Shown here: in pieces, positions 15,889 through 25,060 of the stretch
How positions within the stretch are numbered: position 1 is the stretch's first letter
Layout: every line of letters begins with the position of its first letter
Source: Jejuia sp047345485
GTDB lineage: Bacteria > Bacteroidota > Bacteroidia > Flavobacteriales > Flavobacteriaceae
Length of the DNA stretch: 64,000 nucleotides
Assembly (NCBI RefSeq): GCF_047345485.1
Contig: NZ_JBLFEN010000004.1
Span: forward strand, 310,001-374,000
Reading direction: 5' to 3'
The notes under the pieces: generated by a model
Seen by the model: only the letters and a program-made list of their open reading frames with translations
Database searches by the model: none
What the model was told of the DNA's origin: nothing
Position numbers and translations under genes: made by a program

Positions 15889-16990
15889 CTTTTAAAACAG
15901 ATTTATAAATTTTTACGGTTTCACGTGCCATATTTTCAGTGGTAAATTGCGCTAAAAGTATCTTATAACTTTTTGAAATAAATTGTGCTTTAAGGTTTGT
16001 AGAATTATTAAGTTTTAGAAGGTGTGCTGTTAACGTATCAGCATCATGAATTGGTGCTAAAAAACCATTAACTTCATGAGTGATAAGTTCTGAAATACCA
16101 CCAACATCTGTACTTACAATAGGTGTTTTATGATACATAGATTCATAAATAAATTGTGGTAAGCCTTCACTTTGAGAGGTCATTAACGCTATATCAAATT
16201 GCGGAATAAAGTTGGAGGCCTGTGGTGTATATCCCATAAAAATAAGATGCTCTTGTAAATTTAGTTGGTTAACTTTTACTTTTAATGCATCGGTTCGTTC
16301 GCTAAATGTCCCTATTTGTATAAAGATAAAATTGGTGTGTTTTTCAATATTAATAATTCTATCCACCACATTAATAAACGTTTCTAAATGTTTTGCTTTA
16401 ATATGATTACCTATGTGTCCAACAATAGTTTTATGGTTTGGTATATTATATTTTTTTCTAATTAAAAAAGGTGTTTTGGTACTTTTAGTTTTTAAGTTAG
16501 TACCATGGTATACCGTAAGAAGTTTGTTTTTATCTACAATAGCTTTTTTCGCAACGTTTTTAGTTTCATTTGAAACACATAGTATTTTTTTAATTTTTGA
16601 GTAATTATATTTAAATAATGTTTTTTTTCTATCCTTAATAGGGAACGATGTTTTTTTACTTAAAACAAAAGGCGGTAAATTGTATATTTTATCTGCTATT
16701 ATTGTTAATTGTAGAGCGCTTGGGTCGTGAATATGAATTAAACTTATCTGGTGTTTTTTACATATTTTACCAAGCTTAAATACATATCGTAAATCTATTT
16801 TTATTCTTAGCGGTGCAGTTATGTATTGTATTTTTGTTTTAGAAAGACGCTCCTTAAAAGGTGAATCTTCAACACATAAAACAGTGTTTTTTATTTCAGG
16901 ATTAGAAGTTAATAATTCACTACATAAATTTTCTATGTGGTATTCGCCACCGCCCCAATTTGTTACTGCCGATACGTGTAAAATATGCAT
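15881..16990 (-). CDS. Glycosyltransferase, GT4 family (GT-B fold)
   Basis: Predicted cytoplasmic sugar transferase for lipopolysaccharide or capsule. The 369-residue protein starts MHILHVSAVTNWGGGEYHIE, with the Gly-rich acceptor loop of GT-B enzymes, and has the C-terminal Rossmann half with GHIGNHIKAKHLETFI and the donor-binding stretch SQSEGLPQFIYESMYHKTPIVST, containing the EX7E-type glutamates. It ends at the edge of a cell-surface locus and overlaps the TsaC-like gene by 8 bp. Donor and acceptor cannot be told from sequence. It is divergent from the kinase gene at 17145. Confidence 0.85.
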   Translation of the reverse strand: MHILHVSAVTNWGGGEYHIENLCSELLTSNPEIKNTVLCVEDSPFKERLSKTKIQYITAPLRIKIDLRYVFKLGKICKKHQISLIHIHDPSALQLTIIADKIYNLPPFVLSKKTSFPIKDRKKTLFKYNYSKIKKILCVSNETKNVAKKAIVDKNKLLTVYHGTNLKTKSTKTPFLIRKKYNIPNHKTIVGHIGNHIKAKHLETFINVVDRIINIEKHTNFIFIQIGTFSERTDALKVKVNQLNLQEHLIFMGYTPQASNFIPQFDIALMTSQSEGLPQFIYESMYHKTPIVSTDVGGISELITHEVNGFLAPIHDADTLTAHLLKLNNSTNLKAQFISKSYKILLAQFTTENMARETVKIYKSVLKDA

Positions 16991-17103
16991 TAAGTTTTCT
17001 TTCTAATCGTCCAATTAACGATGTAATCAAAAGTACATTAAGCATATTGATTACACAAATTATATAATATGATGTCACACCATTTCACTCCATTTTATTT
17101 AAA

Positions 17104-17111
17104 TATATTTG
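17104..17111 (+). promoter_or_regulatory. -7 element upstream of the LPS kinase gene
   Basis: TATATTTG matches TAnnTTTG and lies 33 bp before the ATG at 17145. No clear -33 TTG is seen at the right distance. Confidence 0.4.
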
Positions 17112-17144
17112 CATATAAGCTTGCGCTATATAAATGTGTTTTAA

Positions 17145-17945
17145 ATGAAAACAACCTTAGTTGTACATCCTAACAAAAAACCACTAACAGATAAAGTTAG
17201 CGATGCTATTATCAACTTTGATAGTTACACTAAAGTGCTTGGAGATGCCGAACGTAATGTGATTAAAAATGTGGATATTAATGGTGAAATTTATACAATT
17301 AAATCGTTTAAAATCCCGAATCTTATAAATAAAGTAGCTTACAAATTTTTTAGAAAGTCTAAAGCAGAACGCTCGTACATGTATGCAAATAAATTATTGG
17401 ATTTAGGAGTTAAAACACCAGCACCAATTGCATATCAAAAGCAAACTACGCCTTTTGCGTTTAAAAGGAGTTTTTATATTAGTGAATTTGTAGATTGTGA
17501 TTTGACTTATAGAGAGTTAACTACAGATTTTGAAATTGAAGACTATGATGCTATTTTGCGCGCATTTACCAGATTTACGTATGATTTACATGAAAAAGGT
17601 GTTCATTTTTTAGACCACTCGCCTGGAAATACATTAATATGTAGAAAAGAAAATACTTATAATTTTTATCTGGTAGATTTAAACCGAATGAATTTTGGTG
17701 TATTAAATTTTGAAACACGCATGAGGAATTTTTCAAAATTAACTATTCATAAGTCTATGATAAAAGTTATGGCTAACGAATATGCAAAATGTACAGGATA
17801 CGATGAGGACAAAATTTTTAATGCTATTTGGAATTACACAAAAGCATTTCAGGATAAATTTTATAGAAAAATAAGAATTAAAAAGCGTATTTTCTTTTGG
17901 AAGAAAAAATATAAGAATAGAGTTTCAGAATCGCCAATTAAATAA
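17145..17945 (+). CDS. Kdo/WaaP-type lipopolysaccharide kinase
   Basis: A 266-residue small protein-kinase-like enzyme of the Kdo kinase/WaaP group, predicted to phosphorylate a core sugar of lipopolysaccharide on the cytoplasmic face. Kinase elements are visible: Lys53 in YTIKSFK, an acidic helix residue near E76, the catalytic loop HEKGVHFLDHSPGNTL (D157, N162) and the metal-binding D178 in YLVDLNRM. The C-terminus is strongly basic. It is followed after 2 bp by a glycosyltransferase gene, so the pair is an operon. The exact sugar is unknown. Confidence 0.85.
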   Translation: MKTTLVVHPNKKPLTDKVSDAIINFDSYTKVLGDAERNVIKNVDINGEIYTIKSFKIPNLINKVAYKFFRKSKAERSYMYANKLLDLGVKTPAPIAYQKQTTPFAFKRSFYISEFVDCDLTYRELTTDFEIEDYDAILRAFTRFTYDLHEKGVHFLDHSPGNTLICRKENTYNFYLVDLNRMNFGVLNFETRMRNFSKLTIHKSMIKVMANEYAKCTGYDEDKIFNAIWNYTKAFQDKFYRKIRIKKRIFFWKKKYKNRVSESPIK

Positions 17946-17947
17946 AC

Positions 17948-18946
17948 ATGGGAGAACAACTTTACTTCGCAATAGTCCATAAATGGAAATATGTAATAGC
18001 GATTTTAAAATCAAAATTTTATAGTTCGCCAGAGTCTATTAAAAAATTGATTTACGTAGCTAGAGAAAAAGATAAAGATTGGATTTTTGGTGCAAAAGTA
18101 AGACGGCTATCTCGATATTCTTCTTTAGATGCAGATACACATTATCATGATAAACTGCGAAACCTTCCCGAGGCCGATGGTTATTTTTTTATTTATCAAA
18201 ATTATTTTTGCAGATGTATAAGAAGTACACCTAGTATACTAAAAAAGAAGAATGTTGTAATGTTTACACACCCAAATTGGTCTAAAAAATACTCTAAAAC
18301 ACATGTGGTTTGGTGTTTAAATAAGGCTGATACTATTATTTGTTTAAATTCTGATGTCAAAAAATATCTAATTGAATGTGGTGTAAGACGAGATATACTT
18401 GAGGTGCTACACATTGGTACGTCATCACAAACATTTTATAGTCATAAACGCGGAAATGGCGATGTTGGCTTTTGCTCTAATTTTGGGATACGTAAAAACC
18501 CCGATTTAGTTTTAGATATTATTAAAAACATGCCAAATATAGATTTTCATTTAATTGGAAGAAATTGGGAAAACTACGATAGATATAATGAGCTAAAAGT
18601 TTTGCCTAATTTTATATACCATAATGATGTACCTTATGAGTCTTATCCAGATTTATATAATAAATTAGATGTTTTTATTTCTCCATCACTTTTAGAAGGC
18701 GGTCCTGTGCCTATTCTTGAAGCAATGATGTCTAATTGTGTGCCAGTTGCTTCAAAAACTGGTTTTGCACCAGATTTAATTCAACATGAAAAAAACGGGT
18801 ATTTGTTTGACCTTGATGCTACTTATAAGGATGTTATGCCATTAATTGAAAAAGCATTTAAAAATACAATTGATACACGGCAATACGTAATGCCTTATAC
18901 TTGGGAAAACTGCTCAAAAACTATAGATGGTTATTTTTTAGGTTGA
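17948..18946 (+). CDS. Glycosyltransferase, GT4-like (GT-B fold)
   Basis: A 332-residue sugar transferase. The C-terminal half has a clear GT4 donor site: GFCSNFGIRKNPDLVLDI, then DVFISPSLLEGGPVPILEAM with paired glutamates and VASKTGFAPDLI. The N-terminal acceptor half is short and less typical. It starts 2 bp after the WaaP-like kinase stop, so it probably acts on the same core oligosaccharide. Its last 16 bp overlap the tail of the convergent GT2 gene. Confidence 0.85.
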   Translation: MGEQLYFAIVHKWKYVIAILKSKFYSSPESIKKLIYVAREKDKDWIFGAKVRRLSRYSSLDADTHYHDKLRNLPEADGYFFIYQNYFCRCIRSTPSILKKKNVVMFTHPNWSKKYSKTHVVWCLNKADTIICLNSDVKKYLIECGVRRDILEVLHIGTSSQTFYSHKRGNGDVGFCSNFGIRKNPDLVLDIIKNMPNIDFHLIGRNWENYDRYNELKVLPNFIYHNDVPYESYPDLYNKLDVFISPSLLEGGPVPILEAMMSNCVPVASKTGFAPDLIQHEKNGYLFDLDATYKDVMPLIEKAFKNTIDTRQYVMPYTWENCSKTIDGYFLG

Positions 18947-19701
18947 TGTTGCCGCTGTAGCTCTAATAATTTAGTATATTTTAAAAACGTAATATTTGCA
19001 GTTTGCGCACATATTACAAAGCCGTTAATACCATCTAAAAAACCTAACCTTAAAACATAAGCTTTAAAAAACGCCCAAGTTGGGTTACCTACTATTTTAA
19101 TAAATGAGGCTGTTTTACCTTTATCAAAATAGGCCTTGGCGGCAATTGTAGAAAAATATTCGGTTTTATTGTTAAACTCAGAATAGGTTTGATACGTCCA
19201 ATGTAAAATATCACCTTGTAAATGTCCAGTTTTTGATTTAGAATCTTTTAAAAGCACATTATCATGAGGGTTAATACCTTTCCATTCTGCTTTTCTTCTA
19301 TCAAAAACTCTCAGCTTTTTATTGGGGTACCAATCCGAATGTTTGATCCATTGCCCACAAAAATTATTAAATCTGTTGCAAAAATAGCCATCAAACTCCC
19401 AATTCGATTTCAACGTAATTATAGATTTTTGTAGCGTTTCAGAAAGTGCTTCATCACCATCTAAAGAAACAATGTAGTTATGTTTAGCTTGTTTTAAGGC
19501 AAAATTCTTTTGTTCTATATAGCCTAAAAATGATTGTTCAATAAAGGTAACCTTGTATTTGCTACAAATAGCTTTTGTTTGGTCTGTTGAAAACGAATCT
19601 ACCACCACTATTTCATCAACCACATTTACCAAAGATTTAAGGCATGCTTCAATGTTTCTTTCCTCGTTAAATGTTATGATAACACCAGACAGTTTAATCA
19701 T
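18931..19701 (-). CDS. Glycosyltransferase family 2, WaaE/KdtX-like
   Basis: A GT-A-fold transferase of about 256 residues from the ATG at 19701 (MIKLSGVIITFNEERNIEAC). It has the family opening ITFNEE, the acidic EIVVVDSFSTDQT and the nucleotide-sugar motif SLDGDEALSE, followed by KLRVFDRRKAEW and GDILHWTYQT. This pattern is that of the WaaE/KdtX group, which adds glucose to the inner core of lipopolysaccharide. Its 3' end overlaps the convergent gene at 17948-18946 by 16 bp, and its start faces the next GT2 gene 42 bp away. Confidence 0.87.
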   Translation of the reverse strand: MIKLSGVIITFNEERNIEACLKSLVNVVDEIVVVDSFSTDQTKAICSKYKVTFIEQSFLGYIEQKNFALKQAKHNYIVSLDGDEALSETLQKSIITLKSNWEFDGYFCNRFNNFCGQWIKHSDWYPNKKLRVFDRRKAEWKGINPHDNVLLKDSKSKTGHLQGDILHWTYQTYSEFNNKTEYFSTIAAKAYFDKGKTASFIKIVGNPTWAFFKAYVLRLGFLDGINGFVICAQTANITFLKYTKLLELQRQHQPKK

Positions 19702-19743
19702 ATATATCATTAAATTTTGATAAAAATAGTTATTTTTGAAGCA

Positions 19744-20571
19744 ATGAGCGCAATTGACATTTCAGTAATTATAAGTACCTATAATATGCCCGAATGGCTT
19801 GAGAAAGTATTATGGAGTTACCAATTTCAAACATTTAAAAACTTTGAAGTTATAATTGCCGACGACGGTTCTACGGATGATACTAGAATATTGATAGAAG
19901 CGATAAGTCTTAAACTTAATTACAATATTACCCATGTGTGGCAGCCCGATGCAGGTTTTCAAAAAACAAAAATTTTAAATAAAGCCACTGTAGCAGCTAA
20001 AGCTGATTATTTAATTTATACAGATGGCGATTGCATTGCAAGAGCAGATTTTGTTGCAACACATATGAGTTTGAGAGCTAAAGGTTTTGCATTATCTGGA
20101 GGTTATTTTAAATTGACTAATAGTGTTTCTAATATTATAACTATTGCTATTATTTCGTCACAAAATTGTTTTAACACCAATTGGTTACTGCAACATGGGC
20201 AACCAAAAAGTTTTAAAATGAATAAATTAAGTACATCAAAATTAAGAACAAGGTTTTTAAATACATTTACAACCACCAAAGCAACTTTTGATGGCATGAA
20301 TGTATCTGTTTGGAAAGAAGACGTTATAAAAGTGAATGGTTTTGATGAACGTATGCAATATGGAGGAGAAGATAGGGAACTAGGGGAGCGTTTGATGAAT
20401 AACAATATTAAATTTAAACAAGTACGCTACAGTGCCATTTGTTTGCATTTATATCATGATAGGCCTTATAAAAATGATGATGCTTTTAAAAAAAACAAAG
20501 CTATACGAGCTACAACAAAAAAGTTAAAATCTACATTTACAAAATATGGTATTGTAAAACCTAAGGGGTAA
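19744..20571 (+). CDS. Glycosyltransferase family 2
   Basis: A GT-A-fold transferase of 275 residues from the ATG at 19744 (MSAIDISVIISTYNMPEWLE). An upstream start at 19717 adds only nine residues and is less likely. It shows IIADDGSTDDT and the DxD-type LIYTDGDCIAR; near the end, GFDERMQYGGEDRELGERL is the galactosyltransferase-like C-terminal motif. It belongs to the cell-surface polysaccharide locus; its 3' end overlaps glf by 11 bp, tail to tail. Confidence 0.87.
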   Translation: MSAIDISVIISTYNMPEWLEKVLWSYQFQTFKNFEVIIADDGSTDDTRILIEAISLKLNYNITHVWQPDAGFQKTKILNKATVAAKADYLIYTDGDCIARADFVATHMSLRAKGFALSGGYFKLTNSVSNIITIAIISSQNCFNTNWLLQHGQPKSFKMNKLSTSKLRTRFLNTFTTTKATFDGMNVSVWKEDVIKVNGFDERMQYGGEDRELGERLMNNNIKFKQVRYSAICLHLYHDRPYKNDDAFKKNKAIRATTKKLKSTFTKYGIVKPKG

Positions 20572-21667
20572 ACTCTTTTTTTGTTTTAGCAAGTGCAGAT
20601 GCTATAACTTGATGCATATCATAGTATTTATATTCTGCTAGTCTACCTCCAAAAATCACATTATTTTCAGTTAAAGACAGTTGTTTATATTGTTGGTATT
20701 TCTGTTGGTTTTCAGTATTGTTTACTGGGTAATACGCCTCTTTCTCTGGTGTCCAAGTTTCGGGATATTCTTTGGTAACAACTGTATGCTTTTGCTTACC
20801 AAATTCAAAATGCTTGTGTTCTAAAATTCTTGTATATGGTACATTCGCATCATTATAATTAACCACAGCATTTCCTTGATAATTATCAATCTCTAAAACT
20901 TCATGCTCAAAACGTAAGGAGCGATATTCTAACTTACCAAATTTATAGTTGTAATACTCATCAATATTTCCTGTATACACTACAGTTTTTACTAAAGCTT
21001 CAAGTTCTCTTTTGTTTTTCAAAAAATCTACACCAGTTTTAGTTTCAATACCATCAAGTAGCCCCTTTGTTATAGTGTTGTAACCGCCATTGGGAATACC
21101 CTGGTATGTATCGTTAAAATAATTATTATCAAAAGTATATCTTACAGGAAGCCGTTTTATAATAAAAGCAGGCAGTTCAGTAGCCTTTTTGCCCCATTGT
21201 TTTTCGGTATATTCTTTAATTAACGTTTCATAAATATCTTTACCAATAAGCGATAGAGCTTGTTCTTCAAGATTTTTTGGGTTTTTAAATCCGTATTTTT
21301 CAATTTGTCCTTCAATAATATCTTTGGCAGCTTTAGGAGTTTGTACGCCCCATAGTTGATGAAACGTATTCATATTAAAAGGTAAATTATAAAGCTTACC
21401 TTTAGATAAAGATAGCGGAGAATTAATATAATTATTAAATGTTGTAAATTGGTTTACATACTCCCAAATAGCTTTATCATTAGTATGAAAAATATGTGCA
21501 CCGTATTTATGTACATTGATACCATCTACATTTTCGCAATACACATTACCGCCTAAGTGCGCTCTTCTGTCAATTACTAAGCATGTTTTGCCTTTTTTTG
21601 TGGCTTCGTGTGCAAATACAGCACCAAATAATCCGGCACCAACAACTAAATAATCATACTTTTGCAT
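20561..21667 (-). CDS. glf: UDP-galactopyranose mutase
   Basis: Flavoenzyme converting UDP-galactopyranose to UDP-galactofuranose, the donor for Galf-containing polysaccharide. The 368-residue protein has the N-terminal FAD-binding motif DYLVVGAGLFGAVFAHEA, then RAHLGGNVYCE, the mobile-loop region and EKQWGKKATELPAFIIKRLPVR, and a C-terminal VIFGGRLAEYKYYDMHQVI, all diagnostic for Glf. The length is normal. The divergent neighbour at 21727 is a probable galactofuranosyltransferase, which makes a coherent Galf module. Confidence 0.97.
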   Translation of the reverse strand: MQKYDYLVVGAGLFGAVFAHEATKKGKTCLVIDRRAHLGGNVYCENVDGINVHKYGAHIFHTNDKAIWEYVNQFTTFNNYINSPLSLSKGKLYNLPFNMNTFHQLWGVQTPKAAKDIIEGQIEKYGFKNPKNLEEQALSLIGKDIYETLIKEYTEKQWGKKATELPAFIIKRLPVRYTFDNNYFNDTYQGIPNGGYNTITKGLLDGIETKTGVDFLKNKRELEALVKTVVYTGNIDEYYNYKFGKLEYRSLRFEHEVLEIDNYQGNAVVNYNDANVPYTRILEHKHFEFGKQKHTVVTKEYPETWTPEKEAYYPVNNTENQQKYQQYKQLSLTENNVIFGGRLAEYKYYDMHQVIASALAKTKKEFTP

Positions 21668-21726
21668 ACATTTATATTTTCAACAAAGCTAGGTATATAT
21701 TTAGCTAAAAAAAAGATTTCATTTCA

Positions 21727-22767
21727 ATGTATTACATTTCTAGAAATTATAAGTCATTGTTTAATGCTGCTGGAAAAGCAAAAACAGATTGTGAGTTTGT
21801 TTTTGAGAAATTAGGCTTTAAAAACTTAGGCTTTAAACAGTCTTCCATACCTAATTCAGCTATTGGCACTATTAAAAATTTCTTTGGAATTTTTATGGCT
21901 TTGTTAAGGTTGCCTAAAAAAAGTACTATTGTAACGCAATACCCTAATAATAAATTTAGAGGTATGATTTTATTTTTTTCAAAGATGAAAAGGTGTAAAA
22001 TAATAACCTTAGTGCACGATGTTAGGATTTTAAAAGGAAGAACAAAAGATGTTGAGGCAGAACTTAATCAAATTATAACATCAGATGTTATTATAGTGCA
22101 TAACCCTTCTATGAAACAATGGTTTTTAGAGCAAGGTGTAGTGATACCTATTATCGTTTTAGAAATTTTTGATTATGTTTCTGAGAAAAAACCAATGCAA
22201 AACTCCAATAGAATTTTAAATAACACCTATGATATTGCTTATGCTGGTGGTTTTGGTGATGGTAAAAATTCATATATTTTTGATTTTGATACGCTTGAAA
22301 ATAGTAACTATAATTTACGATTGTACGGTATAGGATTTGATCCTAACAAGCGTAAAGTAGAGGAGGAGGCATCTGTAGTATATTACGAAGGTGTTTTTAA
22401 ATCTGATGAAGTAGCGTATAAGATTGAATCGGATTTTGGACTGGTTTGGGATGGTATTTCTACAGAAACTTGTAGCGGAAATTATGGTGCTTATTTAAAG
22501 TTTAATAACCCACACAAAACATCGTTGTATTTATTATGTGGTTTGCCAATTATAATTTGGGATAAAGCAGCATTAGCTGGTTTTGTAAAAGAGAATAACA
22601 TTGGTATAACTGTTTCTAATTTAAAAGATTTAAATACTATTTTAGATAATTTAAGTGATACAGCATACAAAGACATGAAACAAAATGTAGCAGACATTCA
22701 AACTAAAGTAATGAGTGGTTATTTTGTAGAAACTGCTGTTAAAAAGGCTTTAGACATCTTGGTGTAG
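21727..22767 (+). CDS. Probable galactofuranosyltransferase (WbbI-like)
   Basis: A 346-residue protein with the layout of the beta-1,6-galactofuranosyltransferase (WbbI/GlfT-like) group. It opens MYYISRNYKSLFNAAGKAKTD, then has VTQYPNNKF, ITLVHDVRILKG and, in the C-terminal half, DIAYAGGFGDGKNSYI and SDFGLVWDGIS with YLKFNNPHKTSLYL. Its divergent position 59 bp from glf, the source of UDP-Galf, supports the call. The family assignment is from memory of the pattern rather than a database match; another GT-B activity is possible. Its 3' end overlaps the convergent heptosyltransferase gene by 18 bp. Confidence 0.75.
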   Translation: MYYISRNYKSLFNAAGKAKTDCEFVFEKLGFKNLGFKQSSIPNSAIGTIKNFFGIFMALLRLPKKSTIVTQYPNNKFRGMILFFSKMKRCKIITLVHDVRILKGRTKDVEAELNQIITSDVIIVHNPSMKQWFLEQGVVIPIIVLEIFDYVSEKKPMQNSNRILNNTYDIAYAGGFGDGKNSYIFDFDTLENSNYNLRLYGIGFDPNKRKVEEEASVVYYEGVFKSDEVAYKIESDFGLVWDGISTETCSGNYGAYLKFNNPHKTSLYLLCGLPIIIWDKAALAGFVKENNIGITVSNLKDLNTILDNLSDTAYKDMKQNVADIQTKVMSGYFVETAVKKALDILV

Positions 22768-23817
22768 ATTAGCTAAAAATGTTTTTAGTTTTTTTGAAAA
22801 TAAATTAGGACTAAATTGAGAATAATAATTTTCAATATTATGTTTTATATTCTTTATAGATGTATTTTCAAAAATTTCAGGCTTAAATTCATTTAAATGA
22901 ACTGATATATTTTTGGTTTCATCTTCAAAAATTTTCCACGTGTTTTTATCAATCCAAGGCGAAAATATTGCAAACGTTGGTATGTTTATTGCTTTAGCCA
23001 TATTTATAGCACCCCCTTCGTTTCCTATAAGTGCTGTACAGTGATAGGTAATAGCAATAAACTCTCTCAAGCTTTTTCCAAAAATATTTAAGTGAATGTG
23101 TTTTTGAGTATCTGGTTTACAAAGGTTGTAAATAGCTGTAGCTTGCTCTATCTGTTTAGGGATGTAATTAAATAAAATATTACCACCGGTTGATGTAACA
23201 ATAGTATCTATTACCGATGCCATATATTTAAAAGGGTATGTTTTGGTATCACCACTACCTAAAACACTAATCATATATAATGGTTTAGAAGTGTTTAATT
23301 CAAAATTAATTAATAAGTTTTTAGCGTTTTTTATTTCCTCTGGAGTAAGGTAAATTTTAGGCTTAACGTTAGGAATGGTTTTGCAAATAGGTTCTAACAG
23401 TTGTAATCTATTTTCAATAGCTAAACCTTGATTGTTTTTTGAAATTTTATGACGTTTAACAGGATGAGAGTAAAACTGTTGTGTATACCATTTATAATAG
23501 CCAATACGTGTTTTAGCTTTTGAAAACAGTGTTATAAAATTACTCGACCATTTTCCATACACATCAATTACAATATCATATTTTTCGTTTTTAATGGTTT
23601 TTAAAAAATTATAAAACTGTAGTGGGTTTTTATCTATAGTAGGCGTAATGTGTATAACCTTGTCAATATTAGGATAGTGTTTTATAATAGGTAAAGTAGG
23701 AGTATTAACTAAATAGTGAAGCTCATCATCAGGATAATTTTTTCTTAAAGCAGAAAAAATAATGGTAGATGTTAATACATCACCAATCATCTTTTGCTGA
23801 ATGACTAAAATCTTCAT
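22750..23817 (-). CDS. GT9 heptosyltransferase-family protein
   Basis: A 355-residue transferase from the ATG at 23817 (MKILVIQQKMIGDVLTSTII), the standard start of ADP-heptose:LPS heptosyltransferases; ten further upstream codons are not needed. The middle has YMISVLGSGDTKTYPFKYMA and the C-terminal half ALIGNEGGAINMAKAINIPT with FAIFSPWI, the donor-binding pattern of GT9. It probably adds a sugar to the lipopolysaccharide inner core. It is the last gene of the surface-polysaccharide locus and lies behind the dapD terminator, so it needs its own promoter. Confidence 0.87.
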   Translation of the reverse strand: MKILVIQQKMIGDVLTSTIIFSALRKNYPDDELHYLVNTPTLPIIKHYPNIDKVIHITPTIDKNPLQFYNFLKTIKNEKYDIVIDVYGKWSSNFITLFSKAKTRIGYYKWYTQQFYSHPVKRHKISKNNQGLAIENRLQLLEPICKTIPNVKPKIYLTPEEIKNAKNLLINFELNTSKPLYMISVLGSGDTKTYPFKYMASVIDTIVTSTGGNILFNYIPKQIEQATAIYNLCKPDTQKHIHLNIFGKSLREFIAITYHCTALIGNEGGAINMAKAINIPTFAIFSPWIDKNTWKIFEDETKNISVHLNEFKPEIFENTSIKNIKHNIENYYSQFSPNLFSKKLKTFLANLHQDV

Positions 23818-23832
23818 AAGCTTCAAAATACA

Positions 23833-23881
23833 AACAAAAAATTCCAAATTCCAATTAAAATGTTTTTGGAATTTGGAATTT
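23833..23881 (-). terminator. Terminator of dapD
   Basis: A perfect 15-bp stem (AAATTCCAAATTCCA at 23839-23853, complement at 23867-23881) is followed on the minus strand by a T run. It lies between the dapD stop and the start of the GT9 gene. Confidence 0.8.
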
Positions 23882-23898
23882 AATTATCGTTATTTAAT

Positions 23899-24714
23899 TT
23901 ATACTGCTACACTATGCTCTCTAAGCGCATCGTTAAGCGAAGTTTTCTTATTTGTACTTTCTTTACGTTTTCCTATAATAAGTGCACAAGGTACGTTGTA
24001 ACTTCCAGAAGGAAATTGTTTTGCATAACTACCAGGAATTACTACTGATCTTGCAGGTACAATACCTTTATACTCTTTAGGTTTGTTTCCAGTAACATCA
24101 ATAATTTTAGTACTCATAGTTAGTACAACTCCAGCGCCTAAAACAGCTTCAGTTTCTACTTTTACACCTTCAACAACAATACAACGCGACCCAATAAAAG
24201 CATTATCTTCTATAATAACAGGTGCTGCTTGTAAAGGTTCTAAAACACCGCCTATACCAACACCGCCAGATAAATGCACATTTTTACCAATTTGCGCACA
24301 ACTACCAACAGTAGCCCAAGTATCAACCATTGTACCTTCATCTACATATGCGCCAATATTTACATAACTTGGCATTAAGATAGTACCTGGAGAAATGTAA
24401 GCACCATGTCTTGCTACAGCATTAGGTACAACACGAATACCTCTTTCAGCAAAATTGCGTTTTAATGGAATTTTATCATGGTACTCAAAAATACCAGCCT
24501 CTAAAGTTTCCATTTTTTGAATAGGGAAATATAAAACTACAGCTTTTTTTACCCATTCGTTTACTTGCCAACCACCTTCAATAGGTTGAGCAACTCGTAA
24601 TTCACCTTTATCTAATAGATCTACTACATGTCTAATAGCATCAGTTGTTTTGGTTTCCTGTAAAAGGTCTCGGTTATCCCAAGCACTTTCTATAATTTGT
24701 TGTAATTCTGTCAT
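23899..24714 (-). CDS. dapD: Tetrahydrodipicolinate N-succinyltransferase
   Basis: Lysine and meso-diaminopimelate synthesis enzyme transferring succinyl from succinyl-CoA to tetrahydrodipicolinate. The 271-residue protein from the ATG at 24714 (MTELQQIIESAWDNRDLL) has the N-terminal helical domain and a left-handed beta-helix of hexapeptide repeats (GTILMPSYVNIGAYVDEGTM and following), with GGVGIGGVLEPLQAAPVIIE typical of DapD. Seven extra upstream codons to 24735 are unlikely. Single gene with its own terminator. Confidence 0.95.
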   Translation of the reverse strand: MTELQQIIESAWDNRDLLQETKTTDAIRHVVDLLDKGELRVAQPIEGGWQVNEWVKKAVVLYFPIQKMETLEAGIFEYHDKIPLKRNFAERGIRVVPNAVARHGAYISPGTILMPSYVNIGAYVDEGTMVDTWATVGSCAQIGKNVHLSGGVGIGGVLEPLQAAPVIIEDNAFIGSRCIVVEGVKVETEAVLGAGVVLTMSTKIIDVTGNKPKEYKGIVPARSVVIPGSYAKQFPSGSYNVPCALIIGKRKESTNKKTSLNDALREHSVAV

Positions 24715-24996
24715 TAGTATCAATATTTTGGGCAAATATACTATGTAATAGCTAAAATAGTGGTGTGTTTTATCTTGAAATATTTTAAATGTTATAGTGA
24801 AATACTATTAGAATTTTAAATTTTTAGGGTATGTTTTATGTGTTAGTACTTCTAAAAATACTGATGAACTGTATTTGCTATGTATTTTGACGTTGATTAT
24901 TGTATTACAGCGTTTATTACTACGTTTAAACTGTTTATCGTCAAAATTATACCGTTTTTCTAATAATCGAAAATTCAATAGTGTACAACTAATATA

Positions 24997-25029
24997 TTGC
25001 ATTTGAGCAATGTAGCACATGTATCTTTG
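24997..25029 (+). promoter_or_regulatory. Promoter of the small exported protein gene
   Basis: TTG at 24997-24999 and TATCTTTG at 25022-25029 are separated by 22 bp, matching the Bacteroidetes consensus. The predicted start is about 25 bp before the ATG at 25061. Confidence 0.5.
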
Positions 25030-25060
25030 AAGTGTTGAAACAAATGAAACAACACAAATC

